From assembly GCA_964059195.1 (NCBI GenBank), contig CAXKWD010000005.1, forward strand, positions 39,075,825 to 39,139,824: 64,000 bases of DNA, written 5' to 3'. Under the pieces are notes generated by a model, which worked only from the letters and a program-made list of their open reading frames with translations, was not told the DNA's origin and did not search any database. This DNA comes from Ectobius pallidus (Eukaryota > Arthropoda > Insecta > Blattodea > Ectobiidae). Both the position numbers and the translations under genes were made by a program. Position 1 is the stretch's first letter, and every line of letters begins with the position of its first letter. This document shows, in pieces, positions 1-10,215 of the stretch.

Positions 1-377
1 ATTCACATGTGTTTGTTGTTATGGGAACCGAATATTTGTCCTGGGGGCCGTGGCCATAAAGGCTTGTATTATGAAGTGTATCGTAATGAATTATGACGTA
101 GCGCTTGGACCGTAAGTGTTTTAACTTCATCGCAACCGGCCTTAGCAACAAGACTGTGTGGGAATGTCAACTTACGATCCATGTAAACAAAGTTCGTAAG
201 TACCACTTACTAGCTAAGGAGTGCAAAAAACTATGAACCCACACACTTTCTTCTTTTTCATCTTCTTCCCTGAATTTTACCTTTCCTTTGTAGGTACATT
301 TACGCTGTCAACGCCGTCCGGGCCTTACAGACCGCGACCTGTTGGGGGAGGGAGTCTCTACGGATCACATACATATA
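1..377. other. No recognisable feature
   Basis: I see no coding signal, tRNA-like head or terminal repeat in this stretch. It runs up to the 3' end of the inverted SINE A copy. Confidence 0.5.
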
Positions 378-953
378 TTTTTTGAAAAGACAAGGACATG
401 GAGGGCCTCTCAGGATGAGTGATTAGCTCAATGTCGAGGCCACCTCCATAACAACACGAACACACAACGATAGCCTACACACACTCAAACCGAAGATGGA
501 TGTAAGTGATAATGACGGCCAGGTGATATCGGGGAATCAAAAGGGCCAAAGTTTTCCGACATTCATTTCACAGGTGAGAAAAACCAGAAAAAAATTAACC
601 CACCGATGAAATTTCTTCCGACCAGGAATAGAACCTGACCCGGTGCGTGTGGTTAGCGAACGTATCCCCTATGCCAGCGTTTCTCAACCTTTCTAAACCC
701 GAGGACCTCTAAAATGTCTACAAAATTTTACGGACCTGTAATTTTACATCCCATTTTTAAAAGGCTTATATTCTTAATATTTGGGGTATTAATTATAGGT
801 CATTATAACGAAATATGTGAAAAAAATTTACTTCTTTACTTTGCACTTGCTTTCTAATATTTAAAAATTATATCTGAGGACCATCAGCACCATCTTGACC
901 ATCATGACCATCACCATAGGTTGAGAAACGCCGCCCTATTCCATAGCGGTGGA
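378..953 (-). mobile_element. SINE A, minus-strand copy, split by a hAT MITE
   Basis: Read on the minus strand this matches the SINE at 57759-58060 over most of its length: the tRNA-like head (around 942-953 and 600-674), a body with GAAATGAATGTCGG near 560, and the end segment ACATGGAGGGCCT near 394 (plus-strand spelling). The head is split by a 259-bp element at 675-933; removing it and one copy of the 8-bp duplication restores continuity with the 57.7-kb copy. SINEs of this kind are transcribed by RNA polymerase III from internal A and B boxes and moved by LINE machinery. The B box here reads GGTTCTATTCC on the minus strand. The copies differ at many positions, so this is an older insertion. 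The outer 3' edge is uncertain by about 10 bp. Confidence 0.8.
675..933 (+). mobile_element. hAT-type MITE with 15-bp TIRs
   Basis: The left end is CAGCGTTTCTCAACC and the right end GGTTGAGAAACGCCG, imperfect inverted repeats of a form typical of hAT elements. The flanks are ccctatgc (667-674) and ccctattc (934-941), an 8-bp target duplication with one mismatch, as hAT transposases make. The 259-bp interior has no coding capacity. A second copy lies at 54559-54811. Near its right end this copy carries a degenerate run of ACCATCA/TGACCATC units (890-917), where the other copy has a short palindrome around CCAGTGG. Mobilisation would require a transposase supplied elsewhere. Confidence 0.85.
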
Positions 954-955
954 CT

Positions 956-3277
956 CGTAAACACTTTCAATGTAATATATTTAAAATTTAGTAACATACA
1001 GAATCCAAATTGTTATGCTAGAAAACCGTTGCGAGAATACAGCAGTTTCAGTTTCAAACCACTAGGGTGGTAAACGTTAAGCTGTTATATTTCTACTGCC
1101 TGCAACTGATGAGCAGAAGACATTGCAACTTGTAAGCAGTCGCATAGGCGCATTACCAGTTTCATCTGTAGAATCGGTTGACGTTTCGTGGTGTTATGTT
1201 GACTATTATAACGTAGTGCCAGTGCATCATATTACAACGGAAATGAGTCCCGTTCAATGTGGTGCTATGTATAATTCTTACCATGGTTCGTGCAGTTATT
1301 CATATTAATTTATGAGTGAAAATATATGGAACATCGTTAACTGTTCGGAAAGTAAAGAGTAAAGAATATAGTGACCGGAACTAGAAAAAAGATTTCTGAT
1401 TATCTTCCGAAATAATAGCATTAAAAATCAGAATCATCTTGCACGCAAATTGACTGTGAGGAAGCTTGATTGAGTCGAAATATGTGAAGACAAAACGAAC
1501 CATACAGACTTGATGTAGGCCTTCATTAGTCCCAGGGTACCTGAACCTTAGGCTATATCCCTGTACTTGGTACTGATTGTACTTTGAGATCACTTGGTAC
1601 ATTTCATTCTGGTTAACAATTAACACTTATATCGGTATATGATTGTCATTTTATTTTTCAAGTCTGATTTAAGATATTTAGAGTTTTCAGTTCGGATGGT
1701 AGATGTTTAATCCATCAGTTCAAACATGGGCTGTACGCACAAACCTGAGCGTGTAAAGGCCCTAACTTGTTTCGCTAAAGGTCTATAGGAAACGACTTAA
1801 GCTGTAAGCGTCCACTCACGAGCTAATGCTGGGATGTTTTATGTTCTTTATTTCAGTATCTTGTTTTAGTACTTACATAGGCCTATACAACTGTATTAAC
1901 TTATTAAAAGGTGGTATGTTAAGGTGTATCTTTAGTTTTATATACCGGTAGGCCTACATATTAAATACATTTTCAATAGAATAAATCCAGCGCACGGGGC
2001 TATGGCCGTTCATGCCTTTACCATGCACTAGACAAAGAAAGAAAGCGAAGTGTAACATTAATAATACAATATAATACAATACACTATAATAATGGTATAC
2101 AAAGATGAAGAAGAAAGGACAATACTATTTATAAAAATAGCAATAGTAATAGGAGTAATGACAAAAATACAAAACGATACATATACAAAAAATACTCCCT
2201 CTGCCCCTCCCTCCCATCCTTTCCTACCCTGAGCCGACGGACTTAGACATGAATTTCCCCAACCCCTCGAAGAATTTTGTGTCACTCAACAGTTTGACAT
2301 CTTCTAGAAACAATAAAAGAATCCGGCAGATATCGTTGCCTAAGCATTTCAGTTATTCAAAAGTGAAAACAGGCGGTAATTATTCTTACTTATAACTAGT
2401 CTGTGACAACATATATTTATAAGAGATTCCCCAGAAAATCGGTGTCAAGTTCTTTGATAAAAAGCCAGATGAGCGGAAACCATCCCTGCAGCTATTGTTT
2501 CGGAACTGGGTCGTGTAATCCCTTGTGTTTGAATTGCACAAACGGAAACGCGTGGCAGGAGGGAATCACCAGAAATGTCGCTCACTGGGATGCCGACAGA
2601 CCAACTAAGCAAACTCCATGGGCGTTGTCAGTCAAACATTTATCTGTTTCCACTGCTTCGCCACATTCATAGCGAGTACTGAGAAAAGCCAAATTAACTC
2701 TTATCTAATAAGCTAGATGGAAGATGGTCTAGATCACAGCTTCCCAACTTAATTTAAACGCGGAGCCCTATCCAAACATGTTGGACTCGGCGATATATTA
2801 TAAATAGAACAAACAAGAAATCAAGAACAGTTTATTGGAGATACATAAATAGTTATTTGACCTAATAATAGAAATTTAAATAGTGTCACGATTTCAATTT
2901 AATACTTAAAAAATACAGAAAATAATCCAAAATGGAGACGAATAAACAATGAAAAGGATTTTTTTTTTTAATATTCCTCCAAAAGTTTATTACTTTAATT
3001 GTGGACAGCTGAATTCCCATAAGTTACCAGGTTCCTTGCATTTTACTTTATTTGTAGCGACCTGAAAATGCGCTTTCAGATACAAATGAAGTACTAGAGC
3101 GCAACAAATAAATTAAGATATGATTCTTTTAAGTCACCAGAATTTAAGTAATATATTGCTGTTTTATGTCAGATCAATCAGACTTTCATTGTCTGAAATA
3201 GGCGGCAGCCTACGGATACGTTTAGTTATTCTTTAATACTATATTACTATACTATAATAATATTATTATTTAATACT
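956..3277. other. No recognised gene; two short unassigned ORFs
   Basis: A+T-rich DNA. Two open frames exist (1123-1308 and 2403-2672, both plus). The second, 89 residues, has a cysteine-rich stretch near residues 29-45, but I recognise neither and neither shows convincing splice sites. TAGGCCTA-type palindromes occur near 1880 and 1950. AT/TAA simple repeats fill about 3240-3280. Confidence 0.5.
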
Positions 3278-3690
3278 AATAATAAACCCCAGTCGCGGTG
3301 GTCTAGAGGTAGCGTGCCCGCCTCTAGATCCGCAGGGCGCGGGATCAAACCCGGCCGCGGTCGATGGATTTTTCAGGACGTAAAAATCCTAGGCACGGAG
3401 TCCTCCGGGAGGGACTTTAAGCTGGGGGTCCCGTGTCGTTGATTTACGACACGTAAAAGAACTCCAAGCCTAAATTAGAGCCTCTGGACAAAATTTCTCG
3501 GCCCTTTCACGTCCAAGAAATACTTAGTTTCCAGAGGGGGGTTGCGAGGCGATGGGCTTACCACCTGTCCATCTACCCTCTCTCGGAAAATAAGCATATC
3601 AAAATTAATATAGGTAATGAAACCTCCACTTGGAGGCCCCTTCGCCCCACCTGGGGATCATAGGGTACCAGATACAGAATAATATACCCT
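3278..3690 (+). mobile_element. SINE B, copy 1 (about 390 bp)
   Basis: The head at 3292-3365 is tRNA-like: an A-box-like TGGTCTAGAGG and a B-box-like GGATCAAACCC. The body contains CACGTAAAAGAACTCC near 3450 and ends with GATACAGAAT. It is almost identical to the copy at 60986-61380 in the same orientation; I count only a handful of differences. Flanks AATAATAAACCCC (3278-3290) and AATAATATACCCT (3678-3690) form a 13-bp target duplication with two mismatches, indicating LINE-type target-primed insertion. High similarity over 390 bp suggests recent amplification. Confidence 0.9.
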
Positions 3691-4812
3691 AACCATCATT
3701 CTCATAACGATCATAATATTTTAAAATTACATCGTAAATTTCACGGTCTCATTCCTGCAAAAAAATAGAGTTGCAAAATTATACACATTTATTATTTACT
3801 AGCTGGTTGCATTTCCTTCACACCGGTGAGTATTATTTATGACGTAACTTGAAAAATGAAGTTTATAGGTCACACTCCCATACATTACAAGAACTTAAAG
3901 ACAAAATCACAAGAAAAATTAACTCTATATCGGAAGCTGAATTTATGCACGTGAAAGAAATTTTTCTAAGAAGGTGCCAATGTTGTGTGAATGCAAGAGG
4001 AGGACATTTTCAACATCTCTTGTGATGAGGTACGTGGTTATTTTCATTGTAATTTTAACTGTAATTGTGAGAACCTGAATCATTACACCGTTAGTAGCTT
4101 CATTGGCGTAGATCACCCGATCACTCGGGAGTTAGAGCCGCCACGACGCAGAAACCCGTATGATATGCCAACTCGTACGTGAAACACACGGTAGTTAGGA
4201 CGTTAGATAGAAGAGGAATGTGTTAGGGTGGCTGTAATGTAAGGAAAAACTAAAAGTTTAATGGGAAGATTGTACTGCATTTTTTGGTGTCTTTCTTCCT
4301 TTTACAGTTTACGTTTGTTCAAATGGGAGGGGGCACATGGACTCTAAGGAGTGTGTAATCTCAGAGAAATGTCTTCGAACTGTAGAAACGAAAATAAAAT
4401 ACAGTTAAGATTTAATTAAATACACTTACTAAAAAATCAGGATCGTGGCGCACTTTTATAGTGTACCTGCGGTCATTGGTCTAGTAGAGTGGCGCTGATG
4501 GAATGTTGACCAGTGCACATTTAAGAATTAACAATACAACCGTGGCGCACCTAGGCTAAAACCTGTTGTCGTGTAGACCACTCGGTTCTCCAGAAACGTA
4601 CCCAGCTCCTTCCTAAATATGCACTGCAACGAGGTGGAAATAGCTCGCATTGGCCCATAGGCAGCGTTCATATCTCGATGAAATGGCTATGGGATCGCCA
4701 AAATTAAAGCCGTGATTCAAATAAGTTACATCTCACGTAGGTTATGTAACAGTAATCATGATTTCACTAGTACAAATTATTATTCACAAGTTTTCAGTTA
4801 TAATGTTACTTG
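3691..4812. other. No recognised feature
   Basis: No coding or mobile-element signature that I can support. CGTGGCGCAC occurs twice (near 4444 and 4543) but without a wider repeat structure. Confidence 0.4.
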
Positions 4813-4990
4813 TCCGCCGCCGTGTGTGAGTCGGTAGCACGCCTGCCTTCCACTCCGGCGGCCCGGGTTCGATTCCCAGCCGAGTGGGGGATTTTTCAGT
4901 AGTGAAAGATCCCCTCCCCGGGTTCAGGACTGGGTAGGTTAAGTTTTAGGTTAAGATAATGCACATTGTGCGCGATTCCTTAATTATTAG
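4813..4990 (+). mobile_element. SINE C (tRNA-derived)
   Basis: The head at 4814-4890 has A-box-like TGAGTCGGTAGC and a perfect B box GGTTCGATTCC. It is followed by a non-tRNA body with a GGTAGGTTAAG-type stretch near 4930-4955. No second copy of this body was seen in the window and no clear target duplication was found, so the 3' edge is approximate. A functional tRNA gene is unlikely because no acceptor stem closes the cloverleaf and a SINE-like body follows. Confidence 0.65.
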
Positions 4991-6375
4991 ATATTTTTGA
5001 CCTGCATATTTTAAGTTACCGTTACAGCTAACGTCATGTGACTGCTGCTCGGCACTTGCACCGGTTTCCCGAAACACTATATCTTGTGATCAGCGTGAAG
5101 CTGACAGCAAGGCTTCAATACCGAAAAAAAGACAGAAGATACTTCGTTTTGATATAAACCTCAGTCTATTTTGTTTAGGGTTAGGATTTTTAGGTACCGG
5201 TACGCATCTTTTTTCATATGGCAAAATAGAGCTCCCATGAAAGATAGCTCAGTACGAAACGTTGCCTCTGGTTGAGAATAGGGGAAATTTTCTAGCACCC
5301 TTTTTCCTTTTTTAGGGTCTTTATTCCCTATTTCTCCACCGTGCCCATAAACTCCCTTTTCCCTCTTTTTCTATTTTACTTTAATTTGTAATAATCTTAT
5401 AAACCGCATTTCATTGTTTATAACTTATGCCGTTTGAATTAAACGACTGTTTTTATTTTATAATTATTTTGGTTTGTTCCAAATATCTAAGATTGTAAGT
5501 AACTTTCAATGAACTTTTCATCAGTTTGGAATGGACAAGGGATTTATGAACGTGTTTATTTTCTCATTTTCTTATGAAATTGCACCTAAAATTCCTAACC
5601 CTGGTTTTTTTGGGGGGTGGGCGATAAGGGATAAATAGGATGAAGATAAGCAATAATCTGCTCCAACACTTAACTTTCGCAAAGCTAGCTGTAAAACATA
5701 ACCTCAAATACTAGAGTTTATAGCCTAAACATAATGTTGGATTACATATTGAACACTTAGTTTTTTTATAAAAAAATCGATATTCTCTTGAAAGTAATCT
5801 ATACTCGTATTATGTAATGGATGTGCTGCCTTCGTAGATCTATTTTCTAAAATAGGAAACAATAGTCAGCATTCCTCATAAGTTAAATAGTTTAAATCCT
5901 GTCTTAGATTCACCAGGATTCGTTGCTGGATATTTCTTTTCCTATTAGGCCCTAACGTGATTCAGTATCTCATCCGCCAATCTCCAAATACGGCGATCTG
6001 AAGCGATTTCACGATTCGTAACCGTACAAAATTACGCTGACAAAAATCTGTCGCAACGTTATTCCATTTGCCGTATTCGGGCACATGATATTATAAAATA
6101 TCGTATGAGAAAATACCTATTTCAAAAACTTCCTATTGCTAGTCACTGCTAAACCATAATGTTGCTAGAGCGCTTGTAATTTCCAACTAATATCTATCAT
6201 ACATACCGCATTTCTCACATCACCAAGTATTGCTATGACAGCATTCTTGAAAGCCTTCAAGTGTAACTTTCCAATACAGCTAGGAATTCCTCTTGAACAC
6301 AAGACTCATACAGTTACTTCACTATAAACCTCTCAAGACTACTGTAACTTTTCGGTCTTGAAAACAAGGTACCGT
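4991..6375. other. No recognised feature
   Basis: A+T-rich sequence with homopolymer T runs and no supported gene or element. A short stretch near 6173 (TTCCAACTAATAT) resembles the flank of the next element near 7290, hinting at an unclassified local repeat. Confidence 0.4.
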
Positions 6376-6378
6376 TAA

Positions 6379-7283
6379 AAGCCGCGTTTAGATCTGTGCA
6401 CCTTGCGCATAGTTGCCATGCCTCTCCAGTGCCTCTGCGCATGCAACGTTGCAAGCTCACGCATGCATCTTCCCTCTGGCCACATGATTATTGTAGGCGC
6501 ATTCCTCTTTCTGTTCACACCTGGTAGAAGTGCGCATCTGAAATGTCCGCTTTGGATTTAAGTGCCGTAGTTGCTGCAAGCTGTTGTTATTTTGCGACAA
6601 GTAAATTAGAAATCACCGTAGGGGGATTGGAGTGTTTACAGGTGTCAAATTAGAAACCAAAATAAAATATTGATACAGTAGAGTACCACTAATCCGGACT
6701 AGATGGGACCGGACCCAGTCCGAATCAAACGGAATTTGCCTTAAAATGCACGTATGTACTATAATACAAGTTTTCGATGGGTAAAACTATAAAAATTGAT
6801 GTTATCTCTATAAATATAAGTTTTCCTACAACTTAACTTTAGTTTTAATACTACCGTGTACGTAGACCTAAGTTTTTAATCTTTGAACTGATATAGGATT
6901 AACAAAACAAAACATCTTTGTGATATCATATGTGTTCCTCAGAAACCGCAAGATATCACTTCTTTTAATCCTATTTTTGTTGACCGGGGACCTAGCCATC
7001 CACAAACACGGACAAGAGCGATAATCCTCCACGAACTCAATATTATTTTTATTAGACAACTCCACCATAGTGAAAAATCAGAACAGAACTTTGGAAAGCG
7101 CACGACTGTAGCAAGTGTCTCCCCGTCTCAAATGGGGAGCTACTTGTGCCTACGCCGGCACAAGGTGGTCCATGGCACAGATTCCACGCATGCCTCACCT
7201 TGCACAGTTGCATGCCCCCGCTTGCATCTCCACGTGACAGGCGCATGCCTCTTGTGCGCACGAAATGTGTGAACGCGGCTTTA
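6379..7283. mobile_element. TIR element, Harbinger-like, non-autonomous
   Basis: The ends are inverted copies: AAGCCGCGTTTAGA at the left and its counterpart TGAACGCGGCTT at the right. Similarity decays after about 10-12 bp. The interior is rich in GCATGC palindromes near both ends, and a MADF-like fragment lies on the minus strand at 6868-7068. PIF/Harbinger elements carry SANT/MADF proteins and make 3-bp TWA duplications; the flanks here are TAA and TAG, so the duplication is imperfect. The class call is an inference from the MADF fragment. A pogo-like end (CAGTAGAGTACC near 6677) also sits inside, without a partner. Confidence 0.5.
6868..7068 (-). pseudogene. MADF-domain fragment
   Basis: A 66-residue open frame begins IEFVEDYRSCPCLW and continues with SPVNKNRIKRSD. 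This matches the start of the MADF DNA-binding fold (acidic/aromatic helix, CLW turn, then a K/R-rich helix), as known from Adf-1-like proteins and Harbinger accessory proteins. A usual MADF domain is about 80-90 residues; here the match fades after residue ~45. It sits between inverted terminal repeats, so it is probably transposon cargo rather than a host exon. No splice sites were confirmed. Confidence 0.45.
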
Positions 7284-7542
7284 GTATTGTAACTTCCAAC
7301 TAATGTCGTCGCTGTACAGGGTGGGGGAGGGGGAAGAAGTCTTCACCTCGGCTGGAACTCGTGAGGATTGTTTAAATCAGTAAAAACAGTCACTAAAACA
7401 AATGTTGCCGAAGTTTTATGCCACAAAGCCATAATGAAAAATGAGTTGGGGGATACGAGAGTAAATGCAGATCCTACAGCCTTCTTTTATTTCATTATGG
7501 CTTGAACTAATGAAAAAATAACTTCAAAGTTATCATTGGTAG

Positions 7543-7603
<61 letters not shown>

Positions 7604-8374
7604 CAATAATGGTAATAATGATAATGGTAATAATAATATTAGTAATAATAACAGTATTAATAATAACAATTGTTTCTTCCAGCTCACCAGTTAGGCTACC
7701 TATTGCTTTTGGATATTTTGAGTGTCATATCTCTATATCATAAGCTCTGAACCAATGATTCCCAACCAGGAAGGGGAGAGCAGAATGATTTTGAATTAGT
7801 AAAATGATTGTGATTCAAAAGCAAAATATAATTTTAAACTTCAGGTCTAACCAACGCAAAATAGAAAATGTGTGTTTATTTAAACATGTCGTGATTCTTA
7901 TCTTGCCTTAAGTTTACATTCTTCTCTTCAAGATATTGAAAAATGGTAGGTGGCCGAGTGACCTGCCACATCGGAAAAGGGAGGCGTCCAATGGATAGGG
8001 TTAGGAACCCCTGCTATAAACTATAGGCTTGCCTTCATATTTACTAAAGAATTCAAATTTATGTTACAGAAAACCATGTTATTCATTGATTAATCATGTT
8101 GAATGAATTTTTTGATGCTATCCTATGGGAAAAACTCTTTAATGATTTAAAAAAAAATTATATCTTAGAAATGTAAATATAATATTATATATAATTATAT
8201 AAGAAAGAAAGGTTAAACGGTGAATTAGAGTAGATCCCCTGCTATCCAAATCTCGATTAACTGGCAGTCTTCATTTCCTGAGGCATCGACTTACAGTAGT
8301 TTTGAAAATGACTTATCTAGTAATTATTATGTCGCGATATAACATATAAGTTATGTAGAGAACAGAACATTCAA
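7284..8374. other. Gene-free interval containing a triplet repeat
   Basis: No gene recognised. The only clear structure is the ATA-type microsatellite listed separately. The leucine-rich reading frame across it is an artefact of the triplet repeat. Confidence 0.5.
7543..7602 (+). repeat. (ATA)n microsatellite
   Basis: About 20 uninterrupted ATA units followed by a decayed tail of GGTAATAATGATAAT-type variants to about 7670. Confidence 0.95.
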
Positions 8375-8911
8375 AGTGATTTTGAATATTATTTTTCCTC
8401 CTTATTCCCTCAATAATATTGACTTGTTATACATGAACTTATATTGTGTAGTACATTTATGGACATGAAATATATTTCATGGGACAAAAGAAATAGCTAC
8501 ATAATTTTAATTTAGATTAAAAATAGCATATACAGAGGAAAATAACTGTCAAGTAGGCCTATATTGCCATATAATAATGGTGATGATATTAAAACTATAT
8601 CTTATAACTTTCCAACTATATTGCTTGGAGTATCTTATGTACAGGAGCTAAGCAAGGTATGTACAAATTAAAAATAATAAAATGACATAAGTTGCACACA
8701 GGTCTAGGTTGTAAATCATTAAAATGTAGACAGGGAAATGAGTTTCCCTTTTTCTATACTGAGTGGCGTAACACAATAAATACAATAATAATGTCCAAAT
8801 TTTCACATTATACGCGAAACGTGTTCGTTTCTTAGTTATTGTTATGATGTTCTCGCAGAATTCGTCGGTTGGCTTCCTATGTAAATGCCCAGTGTGTTGT
8901 GTTATTTTAAT

Positions 8912-8969
8912 GGTGAACATGCATTTCGGCGATAATAGGCCTACTGTTATGCCATCATCAGTTCAGGTT
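8912..8969 (-). ncRNA. Hammerhead-ribozyme-like motif, left arm
   Basis: Minus-strand reading gives the core CTGATGA, then a stem II formed by GGCATAA and TTATCGCC (one bulged base), then GAAA. TGAA before the core can pair with TTCA after it as stem I. A very short stem III, as here, is known for hammerheads of Penelope-like elements. The base at the expected cleavage position is G, which would not be expected to cleave, so this copy may be inactive. Confidence 0.45.
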
Positions 8970-9118
8970 AAAAAATTAAAGCTAACGTAAGAGGCAAACT
9001 AAAAATTATGTGTTTTTAGGTTATGTTGGAATGTTACTAACCTTGTTTTGATGATCTGGAACTTGCAGAGAATGACTATAATACATACAGTAATAGCCCC
9101 ATCAGCGAAAAATTTAAT

Positions 9119-9340
9119 TTGAATGGCGTATATAAATTAAAGTGCACTAGTTGTAACCAGGTTTACATAGGACAAACGGGCCGTAAATTCAAAACCAGAT
9201 ACTGTGAACATGTTCAAGGTTTCAAAAACAACAGGCAAACATCAGCTTATGCCAAACACCTAATCACAGAAAACACCAACTTAACGACATTGAGAACACA
9301 ATGGAAATTATACCTAAGCAAAACAAAGGACACAGGCTAA
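9119..9340 (+). pseudogene. GIY-YIG endonuclease fragment of a Penelope-like element
   Basis: The 73-residue frame starts NGVYKLKCTSCNQVYIGQTG, which contains the GVY and VYIG halves of the GIY-YIG motif and the CxxC insertion typical of Penelope nucleases, followed by R and EH at the usual catalytic spacing (GRKF...EH). The frame continues to a stop after residue 73. The reverse transcriptase that normally precedes it is absent. The domain would nick target DNA to prime insertion. Position in the centre of the inverted repeat supports the assignment. Confidence 0.85.
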
Positions 9341-9597
9341 ATACTCTGGAACAACTCGAGATATATAAACACAAACATATAATACTAAACGAACTAAATC
9401 GATCACAATCCACTCTTTCAAATTATTTATGAACGCACCCATCCCCCATAAATACCCATACCTCTCACCACATACAGTTACTTCATAGTCGTTCTCTGCA
9501 AATTCCAGATCATCAAAACAAGGTTAGTAACATTCCACACATAACCTAAAAACACATAATTTTTAGTTTGCCTCTTACGTTAGCTTTAATTTTTTAA

Positions 9598-9648
9598 CAG
9601 GAACTGATGATGACATAACAATATTATCGCCAAAATGCATATTCACCA
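9598..9648 (+). ncRNA. Hammerhead-ribozyme-like motif, right arm
   Basis: Inverted counterpart of the motif at 8912-8969. The core CTGATGA and stem II (ACATAA with TTAT) are kept, and the expected cleavage triplet is ATA, which is acceptable. The conserved GAAA has become AAAA. The two arms are therefore damaged in different conserved positions. Confidence 0.4.
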
Positions 9649-10215
9649 TTAAAATCACACAACACACTGGGTATCTACATAGGAAGCCAACCGACGAATT
9701 CTGCGAGAACATCCTAACAATAACTAAGAATCGAGCACGTTTCGCTTATAGTGTGAACATTATTATTATATTTATTATGTTAAGACAATTCAGTATAAAA
9801 AAAGGGAAACTCATTTCCACATCTACATTTTAATGATTGACAACCTAGACCTGTGTGCAACTTATGTCATTTTTTATTTTTAATGTGTACATACCTTGCT
9901 TAGCTCCTGTACTTAAGACACTCCAAACAATATAATAATTGGAAAGTTATGACATCACCATTATTAGATGGCAATATAGGCCTACTAGACAGTTATTTTT
10001 ACTCTGTATATGCTATTGTTAATCTCAATTAAAATTATGTGGTTTATTTCTTTTGCCCCCATTGTAATACATATATTGCATGTCTATAAATGTACTACAT
10101 AATATAAGTTCATGTATAACAAGTCAATAAACTAGGTTTTCCCCTAAGTGTCACAGTGTGTTGTTTTGTTGTCATTATTAGAGGGAATAAGGAGGATAAA
10201 TACTATTCAAGATAA

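Larger units (their letters stand above)
8375..10215. mobile_element. Penelope-like element with inverted flanking repeats
   Basis: Two arms of about 700 bp, 8375-9090 and 9480-10215, are inverted copies of one another with clearly high identity throughout, for example TTCTCGCAGAATTCGTCGG at 8850-8868 and its complement near 9695. They flank a ~390-bp centre holding a GIY-YIG endonuclease fragment. Penelope-like elements are reverse-transcribing elements with a C-terminal GIY-YIG nuclease and pseudo-LTRs that can be inverted. The reverse transcriptase is missing, so the copy is 5'-truncated. The right arm has about 45 bp near 10135-10180 that the left arm lacks. Each arm carries a hammerhead-like motif. 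Confidence 0.8.

Noticed and set aside
2403..2672. 89-residue cysteine-containing ORF
   Set aside because: No recognisable family, no signal peptide, and length is within what chance allows in 64 kb.
4814..4890. tRNA gene with a perfect B box
   Set aside because: No acceptor-stem pairing was found and a SINE-like body follows. The same reasoning excludes the heads at 3292, 23955, 46838, 52585, 55781, 57759 and 60989.
7487..7687. Leucine-rich open frame on the minus strand
   Set aside because: It is the translation of the ATA/TTA microsatellite, not a gene.
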